Shown: positions 1 to 12,193, counted from the stretch's first letter. The stretch is DNA of 64,000 nucleotides from Pisolithus tinctorius (GCA_024663395.1 JANFAH010000095.1:1-64000); one strand, 5' to 3'. Numbers and translations: made by a program. Notes: generated from the sequence alone by a model not told the origin.

Positions 1-102
1 CAAGTCTATTCTGTATACCATGGGAAATGCAACATAAATACCTAATGACATGTGAGGTCTTGCAGGTGATCATGAAATACCATCAGTTTCTACCTGAATC
101 TT

Positions 103-2029
103 CTAAAGGTGTCTGCTCGTCATCTGCCATTCTTCATGCGGCTGTCTTTTGCGATGTGATAAGATCCTGCGAGCATCAATGCCGCTGACAGTAGATATAC
201 ATATCATGACGACAGCCCAGAGGTATCCCCATAGCAGTTTGTTGTCAATAGATAGAGCAAAGAGAGAACTAAAAGGACATGAATATCATCCGCAACTGGG
301 CCGTAGCTCGATATTTACCTGACTAGAAATGGTGCAAAGGACCGTGCAAAGCACATTGCAAACTGTACGATACCGTTCGACTGACTTAGTGCACCTGGAT
401 TCGGCGAATGCTCCTTGACCAGGATTATGCTTGTCCTGTTCGTAATTTTAGGATATGTTTTCTATGTGAAACTTCTGCACCCACGAATATGCCAGGGACC
501 CAATCTTTGATAGTCCAAGAGTAATCGCGATCCCGATCCAGAGAATAGCCACCACCTTGTCACCCACTTTCCCATCCTCAGCGGAGCCCCAACGGGCAGT
601 GAGGTTGAGGAAAGGAAGGAAGAAATAGACAAAAGGCCACATGCCCATGGAGAAGACGTACATCTTCGCACAATCGAATGTACGTAGAAGGTAAGGCATG
701 AAGAACAGTTGGAGGGTGGAAGAAATGCACCCCGCGATAGCGAGTGACCACCCTATTTTTGAGGCCTGGAGAGTACATCAGATGCGCTTGGGAAGGACTC
801 GCAGTGTATTGCTTACGGAGAACGCCAGGCCACCTGAGTGGACTGGAGAATAGCAGAAAAGTACGAATACAACGTCAAAAGACGTGTATACAAAGCTCAG
901 CGAAAAACCGGATGAAACGAGAGCGAATATGGCAGGGGATGACAACACTTCCTTCAAGCTCATGGATTTGTGATCTTGAATTGGTGGCCCCGTGTCGAGA
1001 TTTGGCACACTCGCAGTGCATTTTGCATTGTTCCGTCGGCGCTTGCTGGGCAGAGTCTGATAGACTCTGGTGAATGGAGCTGTCACACCTACAGCATTGC
1101 GACACATTACCTCTTCCAAGAATACGAACCCAAGAAGAACACCAACAAACGCAATAGTGGCGGAAAGAAGGGACGGGCAAAAATAGGGGTACTTCTCAAA
1201 GATGGCATAACCAAGTAGATCTGGATATTTAGAGGCTGCATGAGCAAAGGTTCCACCAATAAGAGGGCTATGATAGATGGTCCGCATGGTAAGACGGTCA
1301 TATGCCACCAGAGCACAAGTCACTAACCCAACTACGGACCCCACTGGCCACATGAGTGTATAGAAAGGGATCGCTCTGGCCTGATTCGTGGAATCGGTGA
1401 TTTCCCCAAGCATTGAATGGATAACAGCAAGGTCTCCGGAGAACAGACCCCCTGTACAGTAATAAGAGCCTGTCCACTGGTGGTAGGCGAAGACAAGGGT
1501 GTCGCACCTAAGCCTCGCGCAAACAAAATGCCAGCCAATGACTTTGATAAGCCAAAACCCAAGGTTGCTATTGCTGTCCCCAGCGTACCCGTAAGAATGA
1601 CGGGTTTCCGACCAATGATATCTAACGCACAGAAGGTGAGTACACGGCAATCAAGATGGAGCATGATATACCAGATAGCTTTGCCCATAGGTATATCGAG
1701 CACAGTTGTGATATTGCGAAGCTACTTTCCTGAAAAGACGATGCGTACTTCCCTCTGAACGTGTGTCCGCGTGAACTTACCACCAAGCCACTATAGAAAC
1801 CGATGCGAGAAGGATCATCGGTAAGGTGCAAGTCGCTTATGAAGTCGTTCACGTATGGGAACAATTGTGTGAACACGATAGGGTCTACTAGCCTCACCGT
1901 GCACAAGGCCGTGAGCTGGCCTATTGGGAGTGGGGTTGACAACGATTTAGAAGGTGCTTGAGACTCGCTGCAAGAGTCGGAAAGGAAAGGGTCTACCTCA
2001 TCGTGAACAGGCTCGTCGTCGGGTGCCAT
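103..2029 (-). CDS. MFS transporter, DHA1-like (tandem copy A)
   Basis: Predicted plasma- or vacuole-membrane transporter of the major facilitator superfamily; the substrate cannot be told. The start is taken at the ATG at 2029 (MAPDDEPVHDE), matching the start of the downstream copy, and the stop at 103-105. Spliced exons give a short acidic N-terminus, a first helix region with VDPIVFTQLFPYVNDF, the loop 2-3 signature DIIGRKPVIL (motif A), a second half beginning GGLFSGDLAVIHSM, the PLIGGT turn, a loop with SMSLKEVL, and final helices around MPYLLRTFDCAKM and SLFALSIDN. Several introns of about 50-60 bases interrupt it. It lies head to tail with a close paralogue 0.6 kb away, so the pair is a recent tandem duplication. 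No disabling change was seen. DHA1 (drug/H+ antiporter-like) is a family-level inference. Confidence 0.82.
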
Positions 2030-2604
2030 CACAATGAGTGATAAAAAGAGTGGGCAGTTAGAATCTCTTTAAATCTATGCGACTGCAAGCGCGACCCTTT
2101 GACTCGAAAACTGATCTTCCCTATGGCATCAGCATTCTGCCGGCCAGCGAATTCATATTCATCGGTGAGCGTTCCGATGAATGGAGACGTTCAGAAGGCA
2201 TGCCGAGCTAGAAGTCGCGGATGAACATTCAGTCCCCATCGCTCTGACGTAATGTATTGATTCTCTCTGGAAGGGGGCTTCAAATCCCGAACGCATTCCC
2301 GGGTGGTCACAAGAAGGCAGCAGTAACAACTCACCGAGTACAGCGGAGGAAACCCCGATGCGAAGATGACTACCCAACTTTACAGTTAACAAGCAACATC
2401 AACAGAAGCAGAAGACAATTCAAGTGCAGGTATAACGAGGCCCCCTGGCTGAATCTGCTGATCAAGTTGGATCATCAAATCTATTCTACATAATAGTAAG
2501 TACAACACGAAAACAAAAAGAAGTGCGAAACCTTGTGGATGTTCATGACAGGTACTCAAATTCTACGTGTATGTTTTAGGTGTTGGCTTGCCATCGGCCA
2601 TGCC
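2030..2604. other. spacer between the MFS copies
   Basis: This 575-base spacer holds the promoter of copy A and the 3' end of copy B. No convincing reading frame, RNA gene or repeat was seen. The short open frames here lack splice partners and protein-like composition. Confidence 0.5.
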
Positions 2605-4521
2605 TCATGAGATAGTCTTTTTGCCATGCAACAAGATCCTGCGACAGTCAATGCTGATCAAAGTAGATAGGCATATCATGACGGCAACCCAGAGATATCC
2701 CCATAGTAGGTCGTTGTCGATGGATAAAGCAAACAGCGAACTGAAAGACTATGAGTATCACTCCTGGTTCGGTCGTGGCCTGACATCTACCTGACTAGGA
2801 ATGGTGCAAAGGACCGTGCAAAGCACATTGCAAACTGTACGATACCGTTCGACTGACTTAGAGCACCCGGATTCGGTGCATGCTCCCTGACCAAGATCAT
2901 GCTTGTCCTGCCGATAGAGTCAGTTATCCTGTGTTTGTTTTTTACAGACCTTCCCGACTCACGAAAAGGCCAATACTCCGATCCTAGACAGCCCGAGAGC
3001 GATTGCAATCCCAACCCAGAGAATGGCCGCTGTATTAGCATCCAGTTGCCCATCCTCGGTAAGACCCCAACGTGCAATGAGGTTGAGAAAGGGAAAGCAA
3101 AGGTACGCAAATGGCCACACGCTCATGGAGAAGAGGTACATCTTCGCACAATCGAACGTGCGTAGAAGGTAAGGCATAAAGAATATTTGGAGAGCAGAAG
3201 AGATGCCACCCGAGATAGAAAGTGACCATCCTATCTTCGAGGCCTGTCAAAGTACGTCAGAGGCAATTAGGAGGGACCCGCAACTCTTTTCTTACTGAAA
3301 ATGCCAGACCGCCCGACTGGATTGCAGAATAGCAGAAAAGCACAAATACAACCTCAAAAGACGTGGCTACGAAACTCAGCGAAAAGCCAGATGCCACGAG
3401 AGCGGAAATGGCAGGATATGTCAATATTTCCTTCAAGCTCATGGACTTGGGTTCCAGAATTGGCGGCCCCGCGTCGAGACTTGGCACGTTGGGCCGTAAG
3501 GATGTACATTTTTCATTGTTCCGCCTGCGCTTGCTAGGCAGAGTCTGTCACTGCTGATGAATGGTGCTATCACTGTCACAAAGTTATAACAAATTACCTC
3601 TTCCAAGAATACAAACCCAAGAAGAACACCGACAAACGCAATAATAGCAGACACGAGGCATGGGAAAAAATAGGGGTATTTCTCGAAGATGGCATAACCA
3701 AGTAGATTTGGATATTTGGAGGCGGCGTGGGAGAAGGTTCCACCAATAAGCGGGCTACGATAGATCATCTACATAGTGAGATGGATATAGTTCACTGGGG
3801 AATAGATCACTGACCCAACCACGGACCCAATCGGCCACATGAGTGCATATATGGGGATTGCCATAGCCTGATTCGTGGAATCTGTGATTTCACCGACCAC
3901 CGAATGAATGACAGCAATGTTCCCAGAGAACAGCCCCCCTGAATAGTAATGACTCAGAACCTGTTCACCGGGCGCCGAGGGAGATAAGAGTGTCTTACCT
4001 ACACATCGCGCAAACAAAATCCCCGTCAACGACTTTGACAAGCCAAAAGCCAAGGTCGTCGTTGCCGTCCCCAGTGTACCCGCAAGAATGACGGGTTTAC
4101 GACCGATGATATCTGACACAGCGTGTAGGTATGCAGCAATTGAGATGAGGTAGATCTGACATACCAGACAGCTTGGCCCAGAGATATATCGAGCAAAGTT
4201 GTGATAGTGCGAAGGTACTTTCCTACAAGGATGATGCATACTCCGGTCTGAGCGTGTAACCAATGAACTTACCACCAAGCCACTGTAGAAACCAATGCGG
4301 GAAGGATCGTCCGTAAGGTGTAAATCGCTCATGAAATCATTCACGTATGGGAACAATTGTGTGAATGCGATGGGATCTACTAGCCTGACAGTGCACAAGG
4401 CTGCCAGCTGGCCCACTGGGAGGGGGGTTGGCGACGCCTGAGAGGCTGTCTGCGATTCGGCATGAGAGTGAGGAAGGAGAGGGCATGCCTCGTCGTGAAC
4501 AGTCTCATTTTCGGGGGTCAT
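2605..4521 (-). CDS. MFS transporter, DHA1-like (tandem copy B)
   Basis: Paralogue of the neighbouring MFS gene with the same exon order. The chosen start, ATG at 4521 (MTPENETVHDEA), aligns with the start of copy A; an in-frame ATG 18 bases upstream (MPSLIT) is an alternative. The stop is at 2605-2607 after KKTIS, making the C-terminal tail shorter than that of copy A. Visible landmarks are VDPIAFTQLFPYVNDF, DIIGRKPVIL (motif A), GGLFSGNIAVIHSV, PLIGGTFSHAASKYP, SMSLKEIL and MPYLLRTFDCAKM. Much of the exon sequence is nearly the same as copy A, including one stretch of about 60 identical bases near the 3' end. A membrane carrier of unknown substrate; the duplication may reflect dosage or substrate divergence. 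Confidence 0.83.
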
Positions 4522-4673
4522 CGTTATGAGGGATGGCAAGAGTGCGCAGTTGCAATCCCATGGAATTTATGCATCTGTAAGCGCAACCTTTGGGCACAAC
4601 AGCCGACCTTCCAAACGGCATGCATGCGGGAAATTGTCAACTGACAAAGCAGTTTACGTCTGAGAAAAGGGGG

Positions 4674-4680
4674 TTATATA
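4674..4680 (-). promoter_or_regulatory. TATA-like box upstream of MFS copy B
   Basis: On the minus strand this reads TATATAA, about 155 bases upstream of the chosen start of MFS copy B, in the gap shared with the divergent hypothetical gene starting at 5038. The spacing fits a fungal TATA element with a long 5' leader, but this rests on motif and position only. Confidence 0.35.
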
Positions 4681-5037
4681 GTGCTTCTGGCGAGAACGAC
4701 GCTCAGCAATAAAAATTGAATCGGTCCGGTGGACACGATCCAGTCTTTCGTTCAAGGCGACGCTATCTTTATCCTGCGCAGCGATGACAACGCACCGTAT
4801 TGACATCTTCCTTCGTCACTGCTGCCAGCTGCTACTTCGAGGGGATAACCTGGAAGCCAGAACAAACACGAACAAACCGCGACCCTTGCACCACTACATC
4901 CGATTTTTGATTTGCTATTTGCCGTCGTCGTCGCTCACATCCCATTGCTACTTCGTTTATTGTCAATCGCCTACACTTTATCATCACCACGCTTAAAGCT
5001 TCGTAACTACGAATATTCCGATATCTACAGTCACGCC

Positions 5038-5936
5038 ATGAGTATTAGCGTCAACGATAATCCTGTCCTTGTTGCCCCTCGTCCCGTCCGTGTTGCCTCC
5101 GTGTATCCCCATTTCCCTCGTTCTGCCCACTTTAGGCTCTCCAGCGCTGCGAATGACTCAGAACGTCTAGTCATCCCAGAAGATGACGCAAACGGCGAGG
5201 AACGCAAGCTGCCCTCTCGTGTTCACTCCTCTGCCTCCGTTGATAAGGAGTCATGCTCCCCTCGAGCATCCCCTCTGTACGTGTTTTCATTTTTTAATGT
5301 TCAGATCCAGTCGTGCATTTGCGTACTATTACTACGTACGCTTGTGTCCGATGCGATCCGACATCCGGTTGTGCGATTATATCTCTAACCTGACCCACCA
5401 TTTTCTAGCTCCAGCCTTCCATCGGAGGCTCTAGAAGAGTTCCTTTCCATCTTACGCCCAGCAATGTTCTCCTCCACGTCCCCCATCTTGCGTTCCCGCC
5501 GTAACGCTGCGATGTCACTCCCCATTGGCTTGCAGTATAGGTCCAGGACGAAACTTGACCTTACTCAGTCAAAGGCAGAATATCAGTATGCGAACCCGAC
5601 AGATGGTAGTGATGTTGAGAACGATACTGTAACTTGCTCCCCAGAGTCTTTTGGGGAGAACTTCACTACCAACTGGGACAGTTACGCTTCCGAGGTAACT
5701 TCCAGATGGCACGCTCAAGTGCTAGGTTGGTACCAGATGATTTGCTCCATAACTTTCACTGACAATGTGTTAATCGTGTAGCTTCGCCCATTTCCCGGAT
5801 GCACACCCGTAATCCTTTCCCGAGGTATGCATCGCAAGAGGTCCGTCCTTCACCCAGTATCCCGTCAACTCCGGTTTCCCCTGCAGCTGTCCCGTTACCT
5901 GTCCCTTCTCCGGACGAGTTGCGGGAGGTTTTCTGA
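5038..5936 (+). CDS. hypothetical Ser/Pro-rich protein
   Basis: No family recognised. Three exons join well. The first starts at the ATG at 5038 (MSISVNDNPVLVAPRPVRVA) and ends near 5277 at a GTACGT donor. The second, from about 5409, encodes SSLPSEALEEFLSILRP, an Arg-rich stretch LRSRRNAA, and an acidic Asn/Asp/Ser region ending near 5725. A third exon after a 56-base intron (acceptor TGTAG near 5781) gives a proline/serine tail (PSIPSTPVSPAAVPLPVPSP) and stops at 5934-5936 after DELREVF. It predicts about 215 residues, mostly disordered, with no signal peptide or membrane segment. The clean splice sites and continuous composition make it a likely real, lineage-restricted gene. The last junction is the least certain. 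Confidence 0.55.
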
Positions 5937-6563
5937 GGCCGGCGACTGCCCTTCGTCTCTTCATAGTAGAATGCCACCCGCCCGTCTATCTTAACCCCTT
6001 CTATGCATGTTATTGGGTATGATATTACATGTCTATATACTAACACCAGCAGTTATCATGTCTCGTCTCTTCCCCGGGTAGATCTGGGGAATTATCCTTC
6101 TTTTCTGGATATCGTTCCTTTAATTCTTCAACTGGATTTCCCCATTTTTGCCACAATTGTGCATCCTCAGAAATGGTTGTCGCTGTTTATTTTGCGACTT
6201 TTCCAGCTATTTTATCGAAATTGTAGTATTATCTTCGTGGATTCTGTAAAGATCATGTATGCCAGCACAGTAATCTGTTTTTGATACGCTTTTCCTTCTG
6301 ATGTGACCATCGCAGAAGGCTGAGAAGAGTTTTCTAGAAAGGGTGAACACATTAACGCCATGATAATGGCTCTGACGGAACCAGCTATATATATAAAACA
6401 CGCGATGATATCGTTTGACAATGTTTCCGGGTTTGCAGCCGTCGGGTTGAACCATCCTGTAATCTAACCCCTATTGGAAATTGCCACAGTGAAGTGTATA
6501 GATGTATCCATGTGAACCTGTCATTCCAACTCATCTCCGCTCATCTTACGGCGTCAAGAAATA
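5937..6563. other. intergenic, convergent 3' ends
   Basis: AT-rich spacer between the hypothetical gene and the M24 peptidase, whose 3' ends face each other. It holds only short open frames without conserved motifs; likely 3' UTRs and terminators. Confidence 0.5.
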
Positions 6564-8253
6564 TTATGGACGCAGAGGATCCAATGCTTGACCGCCCACA
6601 CCAACTGTGAGGTACACAGCATCTCCGTCTTGGTTAATGTAGAAGCAATCCTCCAGACGGATCCCCACCTTACAAACCCAGATTAGTCAGGACGAATGGT
6701 CACACAAGGTCCCATGAACACTCACTTTGCCCTGGATATATATACCTGGTTCATTTGAGAAAGCATGCCCAGCCTTAATGATGTCGTCTGAGCCCCCTCG
6801 AAGATAAGGTGCTTCGTGATCTTCTAGACCAATCCCTGTTGACTGGTCTGTCAATCAAAGTTGAAGTGTCACAATGATACAATGTAAGGCTGACCATGAC
6901 CCAGTCTGTGGGTAAAGTACTGGCCCAGACCATGCTCAACAACAACTTTGCGTGCCACTTCATCCACCCTGGAGGTGACGACACCCTCCTTGGCAGCGTT
7001 GAATGCTGCAGTCTGCGCCGCATGCACGGCAAACCAGTGGCCAAGATACTCGTCCGGTACTTGAGTGTTCGGTAGGACGAACGTCTACATGCGTGTTTAA
7101 CACCACTCCATTAGATCTTGGAATATGGAATGACTGACCCGAGTCACATCGCTATGGTATTCATATAGTGATCCCCCGGTATCGATTAGGATGAGATCTG
7201 ATTGCCCAAGCACACGATCGGTACCAGACCCGTGGGGCAAGGCAGCATTCTCTGGAATTGTCCAATAGAACCCCAAAGATCAAAGTTGTGAGGACCCACT
7301 TACCCCCAAAAAGGACGAGCGCCCATCTATCCGTGACGCCAGCGACGGTAAGAGCTTGGTCGATCAAGTCCTTCACCTGCGACTCGCGGATTCCAATATA
7401 CATCTGTTTCTGAACAGCCCGGATAGCAAGGAGGGTGACCTTAATTCGCGTTGTAAGATTGGGACTTGAGAGCCGCAGGAGATTGAAAATACCTCGTTAA
7501 CGCACCGGAGCAAGGCGAGTTCTGCCCGTGATTTGCGTTCCCGCAGCGATGTTATCTCCGGAGGCGCCGAGGTTACATTGACTCCGGGAGCGGCCTTCTG
7601 GAAACCATCAACGATGAAATGCCTGACCATCCCATCAACGTAGATTCGGGCCGCAGCCGAGCTAGACAGCGCATGCAATCCCACGGCATACGGGTCTTCA
7701 TCTTCTTGCCAGGAGACATAAGTGACGTTGGCACCCGGGATGCTCAACAGCTTCGCACGGGTCTCCTCAAAGGAAGGTGTAAGGACAATCACTTTTGGTA
7801 CTACCTCGCCAGCCTGAATAATCGGAGAAACCATAAGCAGGAGAGGTCGCTCAGACAAGCTCCATGAGGAGCCAGATACATTGCCGAAATATTGAGCACT
7901 AGCCCCAGGTTCAGCGACATATGCAGAGGCCTTCAAAGTATGGAGTGCATGTGCCAGCTTGTGCTGACGTTCAGCGAACTCGGACTCCGCTATTGGCTTG
8001 GCGTGTTTGCAGTGCTCCACTAGGCCTACCCATGGGTCTCCAGTCTTGCTGAAACCCCAGCGGGAGATATTGATTCCTGTGAACCACAGCAGAGCTCCGA
8101 TGGCAAACAGAGCCACAACTTTCTGCCAATGCAAGTCATTTGAAGCGGCAGGGCGCCTGTACGGTCAAAATGACGCACTCCATTCAATCTCGAAAGTGGT
8201 CTCGCTAGAAGAGTCGTATGAGGACTATGGACGTTGTCTAGTCTCCCCATGTT
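6564..8253 (-). CDS. M24 family metallopeptidase (Xaa-Pro aminopeptidase-like), membrane-anchored
   Basis: Member of the creatinase/aminopeptidase P fold (MEROPS M24), a two-metal hydrolase acting on peptides with Xaa-Pro bonds or a related substrate. After a short N-terminal stretch there is one hydrophobic segment (VVALFAIGALLW), then a creatinase N-domain, then the pita-bread domain. Metal ligands are visible in order: LILIDTGGSLYEYHSDVTR (two Asp), a His in HRLGHGIGLE, Glu in FSNEPGIYI and Glu in GIRLEDC. The stop is at 6564-6566 after ALDPLRP. The signal anchor suggests a secretory-pathway or vacuolar location. The start is unsure: ATG at about 8248 (MGRLDNVHSPHTT) is in a different frame from the anchor segment, and no normal intron joins the two. 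Exon junctions between 6660 and 7490 are clear. Confidence 0.8.
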
Positions 8254-8365
8254 GTAGTACAGCTTCAATAGAGAATTTTGACTGGATCAGGCTTTTCTTA
8301 AGTGACTAAGCCACTTACTCGATCATAGTACTCTGTCACGTTGATCCCCTGAGACGCAATCACCC

Positions 8366-9969
8366 ATGATGGCGGACGGCGCAGACACGGACACACTGAT
8401 TGCCATGGTGCTTAGTATGCTCGTGGTCACCCACCCTGGTAATGATGTTATACTTGAGGCGTTGGTCGAATGCGGCGGGGACGCGCGCGCCACTGCCGAT
8501 GTCATCAATGCACGGTCATACAAGACACGCGACGCGACGCCCACCAACTCAACGAAGAGAAAGCTCGCCTCATCTGACCTGAATGGTTGGATTAATCCTG
8601 GAACTGCAACTTCTGAAAAGCCGCCGAGCACTAAGAAACGGAAGGATGTGGAATCCCCCATTAAGCCACAGAAACTCACTGTCCCGGCAAGTTCTGCGAG
8701 TACCACAGCGAAACCCGCCGTGAATCTTATGCAAGTCTTGCGGAGCCCTCCCACGTCCAAATCTGCAGTATCACGATTACCACCCCTTACGCTCTCGAAC
8801 CCATCTATGGTCGCGGAACACACGCCTTGTACTCTTCATACCTCCATTCTACCACCGGAACTTGCTTGCAAACTATTTTACTTCATGGTAGACTTGTCTC
8901 AGTCTTGGAAGCGCAACCGGTGGTGGCTATTTGACCGGGTAGTGGAGAGCCCTCATCGGACATCGTTTTTTGTGAGGAAACAGAGTGAAGGCTACTCGTG
9001 GCACGAAGCCGCTCAGTACTGGTGTGTGACGTTTCTTCTGAGGTCTTTCTTACCAGTTGCTGAAGTGGTGCTGAAGGTACAACGGCCGCCCTACTGATCC
9101 TCCTGATGCATTCCCGGATCTTATGGAGGAAGCCTGCCATTACATCGAAAACATTGTGAATGAAGACATGCTCAAACGCGGTAGGTTGCCTCTCGAGTGG
9201 GCTGGTCACCAGCCAGGGGAAAAACTGTGGCACGCGAACGTTGCCGCCGCGAACTGTTACGAAGGCGCGAAAGAAAGCGTCGGTCCTCACTCTGACCAGC
9301 TAACCTACCTTGGACCCTATCCTACCATAGCATCGCTGAGTCTCGGTGGGTTCAACTTCTTTAATCAAGACGGCTCTTATCAAACTCTCTAGGTACGACA
9401 CGTACGTTTCGCCTACGCGAGGTGGTACCATCAGACGAAGTCAGCAAACGACAGGCCAGAACGTTCAACGTTCCCTTACCACATAATTCTGTCAGCAGGC
9501 TCTTCCAACCCTCCTTATACCCTGATCCTTACCTGTGATATGACAGTTGATTATCATGCATGCAGCGACGCAGGAGTCGTATAAACACTCGATCCCGCCC
9601 CAGTCAGTCTTAGATCTATATCGACCACTCTATCCTCATCCATCGAGGCCGACGTCGCCGCTGGAGCCATCCAATTGCAGGATTAACATCACCTTCAGGT
9701 TTTACCGTCCAGATTTCAATCCACGGAGCATTCCGAGGTGTAAATGTGGTGTTCCTACAATTCTGCGAGCCGATATGAAGAATCGACACGATGGCAAGAC
9801 CGACAGGTACTGGTGGACTTGCTACGCTGGCGCGCAGAACGATGGGAAAGGCTGCGATTTCTGGCGTGTCATGGATATGAAGATGGAGGGTAGGGGGCCC
9901 ACATTTGCCGACCGTTCTGGGGTGGCTTCGAACAATGAAACTTTTTTTCCACACCGGATCATGGTTTGA
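8366..9969 (+). CDS. CUE-like/AlkB/GRF zinc finger dioxygenase
   Basis: Predicted Fe(II)/2-oxoglutarate dioxygenase of the AlkB family, which removes alkyl groups from nucleic acids. Residues about 8-48 form a CUE-like helical module (THPGNDVILEALVECGGDA), a ubiquitin-binding type. A basic disordered linker with KRK clusters follows. The AlkB core starts near SILPPELACKLFYFMV. It keeps the HxD pair in VGPHSDQLTYLGP, the distal His in YKHSIPPQ and two arginines in RINITFRFYR. A C-terminal GRF-type zinc finger (RCKCGVP, then WWTCYAG and GCDFWRV) may bind single-stranded nucleic acid. Introns lie near 9022-9075, 9349-9391 and 9491-9547. The start is the first of two adjacent ATGs at 8366; the stop is at 9967. 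All catalytic residues are present. The CUE assignment is the weakest part. Confidence 0.85.
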
Positions 9970-11754
9970 GACCAGTGGTGCGGGTGTCCTGAATTTTGTT
10001 TGTGACTACATAATGTCGTCAAGGAGAAATCCAATTTACGATGCTCCCAGGGCTTCTTCTCGCAGCAGCAACGAGGCTTCTTAGTTTTCTCGCGACTGGG
10101 TAGCTTGTTTCGCTCCTGCCAAGCGTGTAATACGCGACCTCAACTCACTTCCATTGTGATCAACACATGGCGAGGGGTAGACCGCCGATCAGCCCTTCGC
10201 CTAGCTGCGGAGCGTGACTGAGTTACTCGATATTGGCGCCCTTGTCGGTAGATTCGGTTGCCAAGCGCACGTCGATGGGTGTAGCTTCGACAAAATTTGA
10301 ATACACTGTTTCATTTCTATCCTCTCACATATCATTCCACGAACATCGGCTCTACGTAAAAGGTGGCGGGACTGGCACGCTGAAACCGGATGATACCACA
10401 TCAAAGTCAGGGATCAAACCTTGGGCGGTAAATACGGCATATATCCGTGTCGCCAGAGCCTATCATGCTCTGTGATTGCACGCGCGTTCAAGGGCACCTC
10501 CTTGCTGGTGCGCCCGTCTCATCCGTGTGCCTTAGGTGACTGAGTAATCTCGCTACACCCTCACAGCGTGCGCTATTGCCATCGTCCAGGCACTGGGAAT
10601 TTCAGTGGGTTCCGTCGCGGAGATCGGTGGCCCATGTTGTCGCCTCATTGCGTATGAGGGTACTCAATTGGTGTGCTACGCGGTGAAACTTTACTTGTAA
10701 CTTTATTGTTGCGAATGAGTGGCTCGCCGTGCCGTGTGTTTTGATCCACAGCAACAAACCCTCGGGTCTAGCCATTGTCCACACCTACCATCAGAACTAT
10801 GTATGACAAGAGTTCTCGATGACGAAGGAGAACAATATTTACCCGGAGTTCCTTTTTTTTTTTTCCCTGGCCGGTGAACCTAGTCCAAGCTTTACTTTGC
10901 TGTGGTAAGGTGTAACACAGCGTGGGTGCGCTTCTCCTTAGACTAGACTATATCGGGGCTAATGATCTATATGACTTATATGTAACGCTGTTCAACGAGT
11001 CTTGTTCCAGCAAGTGACGCCGGACCTGAAATGTGGCTCACAAAGAATGGCAGAGCCCAGGTCGTCAACACAAATATCATGCTTATCAGATAAGCCAGAT
11101 ATCGGGCGGTGTATGTATTGCAGTGTTTGCCGAGTACCAATTTCAGGGACGTCAGATTCCTTATACTCTACGGAAGTCAGCGGGCCTCTATGGCCCTACA
11201 TATTATACACTCCCGCATCATTGCACACGGCCTTACGTGTGTTGGCGTGGGTGTGTACTACTCGTGCCGCCTTGCAATGTAAGTAAGTTTGACCCAAAAC
11301 ATATATAGTTTTCTTAGCCCACCGATTGGAGCCAATAATCAGAAACATAAGAAGCTTGCGAATACAGAATTCATAATATTTCAGCCTATCTGATTGTGGT
11401 GAAGGCCATATGTACTAGCGCACCACCCAACACCTCAGAGATGCAGTCTGACATCGGATTCTTTGTATGATAATTTTTTAACTTTGCGGGCGTTTTTTTC
11501 TTTTCGAAACACCGTGGCAGGTGTCGAAACGTCAGAGCGCGGGCCCCGAGAACCTCGCACGGTGGTCTTCCTTCTTGATTTCCTGATGTGGACTTGCCGC
11601 AGTTTGTTTCAATGTCCGCGGCAAACCACGTGAGAAAACTTCCGCGTCTCCCCGACCGAACGCCTGCACAACGACTTGACTTACAAGGACTGCTATCACT
11701 TTTCCATCGTTCCCAAACACGTGAAAAGGAGAGGAGAAGAAGCTGATTATTACG
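9970..11754. other. 1.8 kb gap without recognisable gene
   Basis: Short open frames on both strands (for example 10233-10475 and 11002-11308) have no protein-like composition or splice partners that extend them. A T-run lies near 10853-10864. No tRNA, transposon ends or long repeat was seen. The last 200 bases should include the QCR10 promoter. Confidence 0.5.
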
Positions 11755-12193
11755 ATGGCTCGCATGATCTTACAATCGGCTTCCCCAACAACCTATGCCA
11801 AAAGGGTGAGCAGCAGCTACTAGTACTTTACCGGGTTCTGACTGCTCGGCGTATGTGCGCGTCGTGGATACCCTTTTTACCGTTTAGTTTATCAGGAATT
11901 GGGGAACCTCTCTTGGTACATGGGGCGTCGGCATTGGAGCTACTGCATTATTCGTGCGTACTATTCTACTTAGACTTCTTGCTCCCGTGACCCGACTGAT
12001 GGTCGTGTTTGTTATGAAGGTGCTGTCTGTGACACCGGTCGTGCGGAATGGGCTCCTTATCCAAGTCCCGGTGGTAAGTGCTCATGGTTAAGCTGTCCTT
12101 TGAGAATCGGCCCGTGTTTATTTTCCCTGCCCGCTATGCAAGGTCGGAAGCTACTTCGAGGACAAGACACCCCCATCGGACAAGCCGTTCTAA
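11755..12193 (+). CDS. QCR10: QCR10, cytochrome bc1 complex subunit 10
   Basis: Small membrane subunit of mitochondrial complex III (ubiquinol-cytochrome c reductase), which stabilises the Rieske protein. Four exons give about 73 residues: MARMILQSASPTTYAKR (11755-11805), a helix exon from about 11888 with NWGTSLGTWGVGIGATALF, an exon from about 12019 with VLSVTPVVRNGLLIQVPV, and a last exon with GSYFEDKTPPSDKPF, stopping at 12191-12193. The C-terminal EDxTPPxDKP pattern and the Trp-Gly helix start are typical of the family. The exons are too short to be noticed as open frames. The first intron acceptor (TTTAG at 11887) is the least certain junction; an extra micro-exon there is possible. Nuclear-encoded and imported. 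It converges with the HAD hydrolase gene. Confidence 0.83.
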
